Below, one piece after another: positions 13,580-25,474 of a DNA stretch of 64,000 bases. Both the position numbers and the translations under genes were made by a program. Every line of letters begins with the position of its first letter. The first letter of the stretch is position 1. Under the pieces are notes generated by a model that was not told the origin of the DNA, made no database searches, and was given only the letters and a program-made list of their open reading frames with translations. The DNA is from Lichtheimia corymbifera B2541 (Eukaryota; Mucoromycota; Mucoromycetes; Mucorales; Lichtheimiaceae): assembly GCA_000697475.1 (NCBI GenBank), contig JNEU01000740.1, positions 102,921 to 166,920 on the forward strand. Direction: 5' to 3'.

Positions 13580-14343
13580 TTAGTTGAGCTTACCCATGGG
13601 AAGGGTGAAGTAGGAGGATTCCTTGGTAAGCATACCAGAGAGGCCATTGTACCAAGCGATGATGGAAGTGATCACACCAAAGGCACCACCAGCAACCTTG
13701 GTTGGGATGCTAGCGTTATATTCGGCAGCGGCAAGCAAAATAAAGGTGATCAAAAGCATAAAGAGCAAAAGCACCATGCCAATGGATGAACGATGAGCAG
13801 CGATCAACAAAACTGCGGTCATGATAGCCCAAGAAATCAAAAAGATCGTAAGAGAATGAGGAAGCACGTATTCGGGGACACCAGTTGCCTTGTATGCATC
13901 ATCAATACCACTCCAGGGAATGAAGATCATGGCGTACGACAGCCAGAAACCACCGTAACTCGAGAAAGCTGTGGCACCAAAAGTGTTACCGGTTGTGAAT
14001 TCCCACATACCGGCCAAAAGCTGCAAGCAACACAAGCACAGAATTGATCAGTAAAGAGATTTCCAGAAAATAAAGAGCTTAAAGAGGTATAATTTACCTG
14101 GACAACACCACCGTAAAACAAAGCAAGACCAACAACGACGTTGCTAGGACCATCGGCAGGAAGACCGGCACCGGCGTTGTGAAGTGACAAGACAAAGGTG
14201 GTCAAAGCGAAAGAGCTCAAACCCAATGGACCAGGATTGGCAATGACATAGTTAGGCACCACAGCAGGTGGTGGTGGTGGTGCCATTTGCATCTTAGCTT
14301 CAACGTCTCGAAGCTGTTGTGGTTGTTCGTGTTCAGTAGCCAT
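13580..14343 (-). CDS. GPR1/FUN34/YaaH family acetate (carboxylate) transporter
   Basis: Two exons (14098-14343 and 13580-14020, 77-nt intron) encode 228 residues. After a short polar N-terminus the protein has the family signature [18 protein letters not shown]. This is followed by [20 protein letters not shown] and [15 protein letters not shown], the conserved second and third segments, and further membrane helices; six are expected. Members such as yeast Ato1/Ato2 and bacterial SatP carry acetate, succinate or ammonium-linked substrates at the plasma membrane. The ATG at 14343 is preferred over an in-frame ATG at 14394 because it lies just before the typical charged N-terminus and downstream of a TATA box. 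The final helix ends close to the stop, as usual for the family. Confidence 0.93.
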
Positions 14344-14406
14344 AGTTGTGTATATGAAGGAAAAAGAGAAAGTGATGGGTTGTAACATTGCCATCGATAG
14401 CTGGGG

Positions 14407-14416
14407 GTTTATATAC
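14407..14416 (-). promoter_or_regulatory. TATA-like box of the acetate transporter gene
   Basis: Minus-strand GTATATAAAC, about 65-75 bp upstream of the start codon at 14343. It fits a core promoter element. Confidence 0.5.
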
Positions 14417-17400
14417 AGAGTAGAAAGTTTTGGGCGGCTTTACGTGGCTTCATTGGTCAAAGCATCAAAACACCGCCCCCGCAGAACAACATTTCAGGTA
14501 AGGTCTATGTTTTTTTTTGCCCCTCTCCCCAAAGGCACAACAGCAGCTACATCTTGTCCACCGGGATTGTGTGTTTGTTTGCACAAGCACCTTGTCTCTA
14601 TTCACAGCCACATGCAAATAAAATAAGATTGACTTCTTTGTCTCTATTTTTATCAATGCGGCTTTGACAAGATTCCCGCTTGTGGGCTTCGCTTGAAACC
14701 TTTCATTGATTTTTCCCATTGCACATAATTCTATGGAGGACGATCCTCTTGTCTTTCTCCACATCTGGGTTTATTGGACTTCTTTTTTTTCCAAATTCAG
14801 ATAGCGTTACACAAGGAAGGCGGCAACACACGCACACACACAACATTGGTCACTCACAAACCATCGTCTTCTGTGCTTTCAAAGCTGTACGATTCCCTTC
14901 TCGGAGGTTGGTCGGGGGCACTGCCAAAATGAGTACCACCATAAAAGATTGTACATCTTTAATGTCAAAGAGTTCAACTTGTATAATGACATTGCCATGG
15001 GCATTTTACGATGAGAAACAATTTAACACCCCACCCCCAACTTCGGCCCTTAACTATCAACTTCGTCCATTATCGTCTACAGTATCACCCCAATCCTTTT
15101 GTGGTGTTTGAATGCTTAAAATGTTTAACCCTTCGGCGCGCTGAATGGTGTATCACACCCAGCGAAGGTATAGGTTGCACACTCATCTGTCGCAATCGGT
15201 ACGGGATCATCTGCGGGTAAATCCACGATGTTGCCACACATACACAAACACTGGCAACACAAATACTCATGATGAGCCACCCAAAAATATGATGGTATGA
15301 CAGATATCATCCTTGCGCTGTCGCGTGCCAACGTATTGTTCGAGTTTTCATTCATCACAAATCAGCCCAAACTACAAATGTGCCTCTCTTCCTCAGCCTC
15401 GTCTCATGAAACAATACTCAATCATAATTCTTTTTTGCCAGAAAGCAGGGTCGTTCATTGCTTACATCTGCGGCATCTCTCGTCAACTTTGGTTCTCATG
15501 TTTCCATGTTTTCCATGCGTTAGTGTCGTCTTTTCCCACAACAATCATGAGGAGTACCAAGCACATGTGAACAATCGGCATCAACCGTGTCTGCTCATGC
15601 GATGCAGTGTTTTATCCTTCAGCCAAGGAGGTAAAGGAAACTGGAAGAGGAAATTGCTGATTGGGCTTGTTGCGTTGCCCCTGCGTTTGTGTTTCACCTT
15701 TCCAACTGTGGATTTCCTTGGTGTCACACAAACCCAATTCCGCGGATTAAGGAGGTGTGGACAAGATCAGATGTCTCAAATTCGTAAAATGAAGCTAATT
15801 CTGCATTCATATCTGCTATGTGAACCACTTATCTTGGTGATGGTATCAATAGTGTGGCGCTTGCTGATGAAGATACATCAAATTATAATCGCGAAGCTAA
15901 ATGAAGCGCCCCATCATCGAAAAATGGGCACGGATGCATGCTGTAAACCTTGTGTTATAGAAAATAGAATCACCATGCTTTTAGAGTGCATGCTTAAAAG
16001 ATGCGTATGCATGTCTTTGTTTATCTTACGGAAGCGTTTTAGGTAAAATTTTCTCTCGTCGATCATATTACTTGCAGATTTGTGTTCGATTAGTACTTGA
16101 AAAGGTTGTTCCATCTGATGCCATGTCATGCAATGTGCACACTTTGATCTTCTTTTGTCTCAATTGGCTTCTATGAACGTGCCTTGTGCTTTGTAAGCGG
16201 CTAAGTGCTGGGTGTGAATGTCTTATGTAACCAATGGGTTTGCACAACAATGTGGCATGTTGCACAAGCATCAAGTGAAGTGAACTGTAAATTGTGTGGC
16301 AAAACCGGGTGTGGTGCTCCCCTCCTCCGCCGAGCCGCAGGGTGGCATATAGACATTTACCAATCCAAAGATATAGCTACGATATCCACACATGTTGGAG
16401 CAATGTTTTCTTGACACTTAGTGCCAATCCGAACTTAACCGGAAGGCACATTCGCTTCCTCTTCTTGTGACCCCCTGATTCATGGGACCTGCGATAAATT
16501 CATATCAGCACATCTTCATGCATGCAGCTCCTAGCGTGTGCAGATGTTTTTACCTCCAGGGGCTCTCTAAGTTTTATGATCTATTATCGACTTTCTAATT
16601 TCACATATCGCTCAAACAAAATGCTATCGATAATTCAGAATGCTACGTGTGGATCTTCTGTAAAGTATGGTGTAAAGTTTTACTACCTGCCAATTTTGGG
16701 TGGCATCGGCAAGATGGTGTATTGATTGTCATCCCCAAAATAATGACCATTGTGCTGGGTTGACATTACAACAGCTATTAACAGGAAAGGTGAGTCTGGG
16801 GTATTATTGTATGTGGAGCAAAATAATCCCCGCTAAAGAAGTGGGGTAATAAGCCAAATTGTCCCCCGATGACGCTTCTTCTCCACAATGTTGCTGCTGC
16901 CTAGATTTATTCCCCGAGAATGACATCCACCCAACCGTAGGGTACAGCACAATGTGATTTGTCCTGCATTCACACGCCTTTCAAACAAGAAGCGTCATAT
17001 TGTAATGCCGCTATGAATATGATTTGTCGGTTCAACGGCTGATGCCGTGTGCTCGTGGGTGTCTTCCGACTCAACGATTAGCCGTATGATCCGATGTGCA
17101 ATGCCCCTAGTCATTGTTCACGCAATCAGTGGTCTTTTCTAACGTCATAGGGTTCCATATGTGATTAACCTTACGTACGCACAAATCTCGATACTCGATG
17201 CCTGGGGTGGGAATGCAATAGCAAAGCTATGATCAAATATGGAAGATGCTGATGATAATGACAGCCAAAAGGCTTTAGTACCACACGTCAGCTCGGTGAT
17301 ACCACACCTGGAGCGTATCCTTGATGTGCATCGATACACAATACATCATACGCCACATATCAGTATTGAAGTTAGCATACCTCCAAAGTTAACAGTTATA

Positions 17401-17824
17401 TGTATCAAGAAGTGCACATTATCTCAGTGTTCGCTCACCGAATAAAAGTACTGGCGAGCAAACTTCTAAAGGGCATAGAAGTTATATATATGATCAGCCG
17501 TCCAGGGATAGGCAGAGACGGGCTTGTTTGATATCTTCCTTCACTGATTTCCAACAAGACCTGTATTCTAAAACATCATGATTTATCACATTAGCCTTAC
17601 ATCAAGGAAGCCTTATTTTGCTAGATGTGCATCGGTCAACCAAAATACGACATTTAATCGGTCAACCAAAATACGGCATATATAAAAGTTGACAACATCT
17701 TAGGTGTAGTGGAGTTCACGTGATATGATTGATGATCCAGCTTGGCGCATGATACTGATGATAAGCCGGTTCTTACTCGATATTCGGCCTGCTATATGAT
17801 GACAAACGTATAATCCCTTCGAGG
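14417..17824. other. Gene-poor stretch of about 3.4 kb
   Basis: No gene could be supported. The longest frame, 15297-16046 (+, 249 codons), lacks domain motifs and reads like chance coding, with many Cys, His and Leu residues and no helix periodicity. Two near-identical 23-bp words occur at 17631 and 17657. Confidence 0.5.
17631..17679. repeat. Direct repeat of a 23-bp word
   Basis: The word ATCGGTCAACCAAAATACG(A/G)CAT occurs at 17631-17653 and 17657-17679 with one mismatch, separated by 3 bp. It is followed directly by TATATAAAA. No gene follows that could use this as a promoter, so it may be a remnant. Confidence 0.6.
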
Positions 17825-18253
17825 TTATGGTGCCAATTGGTGTAGTTGTAGTACTATCTTCGATTGGTTACAATGATAGTCGCAGTTGGAGCAATGACAA
17901 ATTGATTGCGCTGGCATCATTATTATAATCGTCAACAAGCACAGAAGGTATCGAAGATGCACGCGTATTAGTGATGATGACTGGTATGGATTTGCTAAAG
18001 TTGAACGATCACACCAGCATATCCTCTGGCATCCTCCGACAAAGCTACCAATGCTGTTGACCAATTCTCGTTCATCGTCTACGTCGTAAAGAAGCAATCG
18101 ATTCACATACGACGTCCGAATGTCTTTTAAATACAAGTGAAAGAAACAAACAAATGTTTGGCAAATATCATGACGGTCATCGTGTTTTGATGTTGTACCG
18201 CCATAACGATTAGCCAGCTGCGTTTGATCTATGATGGTCGGTGGTTTGGGCAT
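17825..18253 (-). pseudogene. Possible decayed gene with PA-domain-like sequence
   Basis: A minus-strand frame of 142 codons begins MPKPPTIIDQTQLANRYGG and includes YVNRLLLYDVDDERELVNS. From about 18055 downward the protein-like signal moves to other frames. One frame reads ALSEDARGYAGVIVQL and another reads IPVIITNTRASSIPSVLVDD. Together these resemble the core of a protease-associated (PA) domain, as found in PA-TM-RING proteins, but no single frame holds it. I infer a frameshifted relic. It could also be chance or an intron-containing gene I failed to splice; no splice signals join the frames convincingly. Confidence 0.3.
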
Positions 18254-18464
18254 CTTTTTACATTCATCCCTCTGATCACCTTTATCATCATCAATTCTTC
18301 AACCAAGTACATAATGCTCCATCTGCACAATGAGCTAATAATACGATACTCGAACAATTATGCTGAATTCAGCGTTCATTTAATTGAAGTCGAAGAAATA
18401 ATGTGGATGTCTATCAAGTAAATAAGGTAAAGGAATAGTATTGGAAGTTGGAAATAAGGCAGGA

Positions 18465-18660
18465 GCGAATCACAAAGAGTCAACCGGTGTCACTGTATCC
18501 TTGGTTGCTGTTGTCATAAACATCCATCCATGATCGTTAACTAGCTGCTGCGTGCATCGGCTCGAGTATCCCAATATCATCCATGGCTGTAGTAGAACAC
18601 CTTTCGTCGAAGATAAAAGCTCTCTCGTCAATTCCATCAAATACACCATCGTCCTCAGTC
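18465..18660 (-). repeat. Decayed copy of a short dispersed coding-like repeat
   Basis: On the minus strand this reads, in broken frames, DDGVFDGIDERAFIFDE, TTAMDDIGILEPMHAAA, a stop, and then NSNQGYSDTG. The right end of the window (63790-64000, minus) holds a second copy reading AYIFDKRGFTTMDDIATF and HATATFTIMDEDAM. DNA similarity is clear over about 180 bp, including the shared GATTCTTTGTGATCC-like 3' end. This copy has an in-frame TAA that the other lacks. Product unknown. Confidence 0.55.
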
Positions 18661-18979
18661 ATATCCACGTGAGAAGATCTTTCCTTCCGGTTAATGACGT
18701 GTCAAGACAGTAACATCCCGGGATCCCTCATCACTCTACGTAGATGCATCCATTTGTCCATATCGATTGCAAACCGGATGTGTGGGCTAAAAGGTCCATG
18801 AGATCGCTTCTTTTCCCTCCAGTTGTTGTCAGTCACTTGCTTGATTATTTGCTATCGTAGCTCAACCAGACGAAGATTGCTTCTATTATGTCAGTGAACT
18901 TGATGCTGACATGGTTTCATCCAAACTGCGCACCACGCCCTACTGCTTCAATCAATGTTCCATATTGTTAACCAATATC

Positions 18980-21900
18980 ACTTGATCAATGCCCCCCATC
19001 CGATCTTTTTTGTACCTTGATAAATAGTTGACGAAAGGCATTGAATCTCTTGTATGTGCTGTTGGATATTGATGCGTGGCCAGGTACATGAAGATGACAT
19101 GATCCATCCATTCGAGACGTTTACTTGAAGAGATCCATCAAAGGTATGCCGATAACCAGAACTACCAGAGGATGCACCAAAGATATTAAAGCTGCTCCTT
19201 GTTGCTGACAAGATCAACCCAATAAGAGTGATTTGTTTCAGGGAATCCACCAAGTTGCCGATAACGGGAAGCACCAGATAATGGGATAAAGCTTGATATG
19301 ACACCAACGATACGGATGCTGTTGCTTGTTGAATGATACAATCCACTCATAAGAGACATGTATTGGCTGACACTCTCCAGAGAAATCGCCCGTTGCTTGG
19401 CAACCAACCCCCCAAGACGCAACAAAGATTGACACCACCAAAAGAGATAAACGCTTTTCTTCCTTATGGCTGACATGGTTCACCTATAAAAAGATGCACA
19501 GTAAATGAATTTTTCCAAACCCATCCAATAATACTTAGCAATCATAGCTGTAATCCTGAGGACATGGTTGCAAGATAGCCCATCTAGAAAAGAACACATG
19601 TCAGCACAGAGTTTCCAAACGCCATTGGGATGATACATACTTGAATTTCTTAATCAGCGTGCAGTGATCCGCTAGGACTCCCGTCGCCAGAAACAATAAT
19701 GACAAGAAAACGGCATAATGCCAAAGAATGCCAAGGTACCATTACTGCCTACTAGCCCCTCCCCGAAGGAAGCATGGCGCCAAAACACCGAATTTAACAG
19801 TGACCCATATGAGCCCTTCATCAGTCGACTTTGGTACCACCTGAGCCGTGGATCCGCACACTGCAACTGTGGTGAGAGGATGCATTTGAATTGGGCTAAG
19901 CCCATAGCATCATGAGCACATGTGAAAGGGGCAGCATGGTCTCCCCAAGGCAGCACACAGTACAATAACATCCTTGACGTGCCAGTGATATAACCGAGGA
20001 AAAGCCTTCTTGTCCTGTTATTACATATCTTTCGTCGTAAGTGCACATGCATGTGACACATTCCATGATCAATACTCTTACCTTGTAGTAATTCTCAGCA
20101 GCGTCCTTCCTTCAAATAAAACCGTATCTCCATGCCAACCATCTCATGCTACTGCTATTCCATTATAAGGCTCGTTAGTTGACAGCACTTGCATTGTAGA
20201 TGCAATACTATACATACCAATGAATCTCCAAAGGAAGGGAGCGATGCTTGACGACGAATGCCTTGAGCAATGGATAAACCTTGATAACACCAGGAGCGCA
20301 CGTAACATTGTTGCTTGTTGCTATGCAACACCCATAAGAGACATGCGCTGCAGAATGCTCTTGAAAGCAATTGGCCAATAAAGAGAGCCACCAGAGAATC
20401 GAATAAATGGTGTTGACACTAAAGATATAGACTCTGCTGCTCATTGCTGCTGCGTCTTACTTGTTGCTGATATGATCCACCGAAAATACACGTGCGTAGC
20501 AGGATATCCATCAAAGAATTGGCGACCATCTTGGAGAGATGCATGGATGACCTTAGTATCGCTGAAGATGTTGACGCTGGCCCTCATTGCTTGTTCATGA
20601 GATGGTCCATCCATAAGGCGCGTTGAGTTGTAGAGATCCATCAAAGGAATTGCCAATAAACAGAACCACCAAGAGATTGAACGTTTGCTGACACCAGAGA
20701 TATACAAGTTGCTCCTTGCTGCTGATGTGATCAATCGATAAGAGACCGTCATTTCAGGATGCCCACCGAATTGCCGGTAACGAGAAGCACCAGATGATGA
20801 GATAAAGCTTGATATGACACCAACGATATGGATGCTGCTGCTTGTTGCTGATACGATCCACTCACAAGACGAGCATTGGCTGACACCCTTCAGAGAAACC
20901 GCCCGTTGCTTGGTAACCAACCACCAGAATGGAATAAAGATTGACGACACCAAAAGATATAAACTCTTTTCCTTATGGCTGACATGGCTTACCTACATAT
21001 AAAAGATACACGGTAAACGAAGTTTTCCAATCCCACCCAACAATACTTATCTGTCATAGACGTGATATTGTAAACTCCAAAGCACCCAAAGACAAGCAGC
21101 ACTCTGCAGTGGTCCCTCTAAATAATAGGGGACCTTTCAGTAAGTTTTCCCAAAAAGCATCAAAATCGTACATACCAGAATTAACCAATCATCACGCAGA
21201 CTTGAGACCAAATAGACCATCAGGATGTAAAGTAATAATAAAAGCGCACAGCCAAGGAATGAAGCACACGCACTGCCTTCTAGCCTCCCGGAGGAACGTG
21301 GCATCAAAACGCCGGTTTCAGGTGACCCATATGAGTCCCTCCCCAGCTGACTTATCAACCACTTGCCGTGGGCCCAGCCATGGTGCCATGAAGATAACCA
21401 CCACCTCTCCAAGTCGAGTAAAGTATAGCCCTGCAATGGGTGGAGCAAATACTTTGTTCTCCAATATCGATCAGGGGATGCATTTTTAAACCGAAGTCGC
21501 ACCGTGAGCCGAACATGATTTCCGCTAACACACCGTGGCCTTCCCCCTTAAGACAGTACACTCCATCACTTGACGTGCTGCTGTGATAATGACAATATCG
21601 CCGAAAGAGAGTCCGTGCCATTCTATTTCTTTTATCAGTGCACTTGAAGTTGACAAGTCCTACTAAATTGATCACTTTACCTTGAGGTATTCCCAATACC
21701 ATTTCTTGATGCCTGCGAACAACCTTGTATCCATCCGATCCAGTATGAGCTGCTGCTGCTGTTTCATTGTAAGGCTGGTTAACTAAGTGATCCTGCATTG
21801 TAGATCCAACACCCTGCATACCATTGAACCAGCGTACAGCGTCCTTGCTTTGAGATCAATATCTTGTTGCTGCCCACGGGTACCATCCTCCAACATGTTC

Positions 21901-24510
21901 AATCTACCATGAGCACATTGTGAGATAACAAGGAAAACCAATCTAAACGCGTCTACTCGTCACCATACCCAAAAGAGGCAGTGTAAAGACTTCTTGTTGT
22001 GGACAGCTTGAGAACGAATACACGCGACGCCCCTTGATGCTATACCCAACACACAAAGCCGATGTTCATGCTGCAGAGGTTCCCATGCAATAAACAATTG
22101 CTGATAGCCGTTTTCCAGAGGTAGTAGTGTTACTTGGTTACAACTGCCTTGGACGATCGAAAAATCCTGATAGCGCCAAAAGATAGACACACATATATAC
22201 TGTAACTTGTTGCTGGTGTGATACACCGTAAGGGATGTGTGTCGCAGGAAGCTCTTGATGAGAGTATCTGGCCAATAATGAGGACCACTAGGGAATGGAG
22301 TAAGAGTCGTTGGCACTAAAGGTATAGGCTCTATTGCTCATTGCTGCTTCTTGTAATTGTTGCTGATATGATCAACCGATAACAGGCAAGCGTAGTTGGA
22401 TATCCACCAAAAGACATGTCGACAACCAGAGCCACAATCGGACGTGATAAACCTTGATGACTCCGAAAGATAATAGAAGTTGTTGCAGATTCACACAAAA
22501 GGATACTTGTAATACTTGGTAACGAGAACTCCCCAAGACAGTAAACAGTACAATAACATCCTTGTGGTGCCAGTGATATAACCGAGGAAAGCCTCATTGA
22601 TCCTGTCATTACATACTTTCCATCGTAAGTGCACTTGTATGCAACACATCGCATAATGAATACTCTTACCTTGTGGAGCTTTTCAGTAGCACCCTTCCTT
22701 CAATAAGAACCGCGTCTCCATGCCATCCATATTGTGCCGCTGTTCTATCATGAAGCTCATTAATTGATAGCACTTGTATTGCAGAACCAATGATATACAT
22801 ACCAATCTATCTCTAAAGGAAGGGAGCGATACTTGACGATGAATGTCTTGAGCAATGGATAAACCTTGATAGCACCAAAACGACACATGAACATCGTTGC
22901 TTGCTGCTGATGTGATACACCCATAAGAGACATGCGCTTCAGAATGTTCTTGAAACCAATTGGCCAATAATGAAAACCACCAGACAATCGAGAAAATGAC
23001 GCTGCCAATAAAGACCTGGACTCTGCGGCTCATTGCTGCGTCTTGCTTGTTGCAGATATGTACCACCGATAACACACATGCGTACATGATGCGACTCAAA
23101 GGATTGGCGACAACCATGGAGAGATGCATGGATGACCTTGGTAACACGAAAGATGTAGACGCTAACTCGCGTTGCTTGTTGCTGACATGATCCATCCATA
23201 AGAGACGTTGAATAGCAGACGTGCACAAAGAAACTGCCAGTAATCAGATTCACAAGGAGAGGGAAAGCTTGCTGACACCAAAGGTATGCAAGTTGTTCCT
23301 TGTTGCTGAGTTGATCAACCGTTAAGAGACCTTCATTTCAGGACGTCCACCGAATTGCTGATAACGAGAAGAACCAGGTCGTGGGATAAAGCTTGATATG
23401 ACACCGACAATATGGATGCTGTTGCTTGTTGCTGAACAATCCACCTGCATTGGCTGACACCCTTCAGAGAAATCGCCCGTTGCTTGGCAACCAACCACTA
23501 GAGCCGGAATAAGGGTGGAATTTGACGCCACCAAAGTTGTAACACCTTTCCTCATGGCTGACATGATTCAACTATAAAATATCCTCAGTAAACGACGTTT
23601 TCCAAATCCATCCAATCATACTTAGCAATCATAGCTGTGATCTTGTGAACTCCAAAACGCCAAAAGACAAGTAGCTCTCTGCAATGGTCCTCTGAATAAT
23701 GGTAAGCGTTTCAGCAAAGGTCTCCAAAAAGCATGAGAGTCATACATACCTGAATCACGCAATCATCACCCGCAGACTTGGAACCAAATAGGCCATCAGG
23801 ATGTAAAGTAATAATAAAAGCCCACAGCCAAGAAACGTCACAGTACCAGCACTCTCCTGAATCCGGCGATGTTGTGCATCAATAGAGATACCCATCTTCT
23901 CTCTAAAGGCAAGGAGATCAATAACCGTAAAACGATGGAGGCCGTGCGCACAGCGGATGCATTTTTAAATCCCTGAGGTCGCAACATGAGTCACACTGTC
24001 CCCGGGCACAACATGTCCGTCTCCGCTGGAAAGTGCAGTACGATGACATCCTTGACATGCAGCCTTGATAACAATAGTATCGCCGAAAGAGGCTCTGCCA
24101 CTGTATGGCGTTTGGTAAGTTCATTTACATCCAACCAATCCCAGAATGATGCACTGTACCTCTAGGTATTGCCAATACCATTATTGATGCAAATAGCATG
24201 GTATTCATCTGATCCAGTATGTGCTGCTGCTGTTTCCCTGTAAGGCACGTTAATCAAGTGATCCTGCTTTGTAGATCCAACACCAAGCATACCATTGAGC
24301 CAGCCATGGAGCGATCTTACTTTGAGATCCATATCTTGCTGCTGCCAGAGGTACCCTCATCCAACATGTTCAATCTACCATGAGCACATTGTGAGATGAC
24401 AAGGCAAACCAATCTAAACGCGTCTTCTTGGCAACATACTCAAATGCGGCAATGTAAAGACTTCTTGCTGTGGACAGCTCAGGAATGAACACACGCGACA
24501 CCCCATTAGA
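18980..24510. repeat. Array of degenerate ~2.5-kb tandem duplications
   Basis: The same order of landmarks recurs. The word ATGGCTGACATG followed by a shared 100-bp stretch lies near 19466, 20975 and 23555. The block TAACCGAGGAAA...CATTGTAAGTGCAC-like lies near 19990 and 22580. GGAAGGGAGCGAT lies near 20233 and 22815. The block around TCCAACATGTTCAATCTACC lies near 21891 and 24361. Offsets between the two full copies are about 2.47-2.59 kb; the first copy is partial and shifted by about 1.5 kb. Copies differ by many substitutions and small indels, so the duplication is not recent. Inside each copy is a sub-array of 110-145 bp units sharing the word CTTGTTGCTGATATGATCCA. No intact gene lies in the array. 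Confidence 0.8.
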
Positions 24511-25474
24511 TCTTGTATAAACGAGAGAACAGCAAGCTATACGCGAACTTTAGTATCACAATGTCCAACTTGAATAATAAAAGCATTGCAGCGATTGGGC
24601 TTACATGTTGTATTGCAATGGAAGCTTGAGTCATGGGTAGATCGCGCACGTGCTTGTTGTAACTGAAAGTGTCGCCATTGAGACCACCTACTCACCCATT
24701 GACGGTGTGCATTGAAAGCAATGACAGAAGCTAATGCTCTGGCATGTGTGAATGGAGGCACCTCTTACCTTGCATTGTGGGAAGTGGGAGTGAAAGAAGG
24801 GACTCTTTATCCCTCTCGCTGTTCCTAATATGTGCACCCCATCCCACCCCGCCTGCTACAGTTACTGATGTAGCATATATACCTCAAAAAAGATTTATAC
24901 ACTTGAGTCGATCATGGCGACCACTACTAAAATTTCATATGAGCATACATAGTCCTTGTAATTAAGCTATCCTCCATGAAGTTTACTGTGGACAGGATTG
25001 GCATTACTTAGGTCCGTGCGCTCTTATGCAACTCGACTCCTGAATTTAAAAACCACTGTGTGACTCTACACCAAATATGGATTTTGTTGATCCAAATGTG
25101 GTATCTGCCGGGTAAATTCATTGTTGTTGCCATGGTGGATAGTTTCTTTATTCTGGCAATCACCATCCACTTGTGCAACAACCTGTCATTTTATGCCACA
25201 CGTGACCAAGTCGCCGCATACTAACGTATTCCAAAGAAGTTTCTTTTCATACTAAAATGAATCGCAGCGTTTCAGGGTCATGAGTATATTGAATTGGATC
25301 GACTATCGTAAACACCAAGCATAATGTTTGTTTGATATGAGATGTTATAAAACGCCCTTTCGAATCAGGTGCACGCCAATATAGTGACACAAATATCGGT
25401 TTTGAAACATATTTAAGCACTTGTGTTGATGAGACACGCTTCATTCTCATCGCACCGTTGAACCTTTTAATATA
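24511..25474. other. Intergenic stretch before the MFS cluster
   Basis: No gene seen. The last 200 bp should include the promoter of the first MFS gene; ATGTTATAAAACGCCC near 25342 may hold a weak TATA-like element. Confidence 0.5.

Noticed and set aside
15297..16046. Plus-strand frame of 249 codons
   Set aside because: Long but featureless and rich in Cys/His/Leu with no helix or repeat pattern; in a gene-poor block; likely chance.
16867..17003. Inverted pair ATGACGCTTCTT / AAGAAGCGTCAT as possible miniature transposon ends
   Set aside because: Only 12 bp match, no flanking target duplication found and no other copies seen.
21137..21819. Minus-strand frames of 121 and 154 codons inside the repeat array
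   Set aside because: Frames are not kept in the other copy of the duplication, so they are not under coding constraint.
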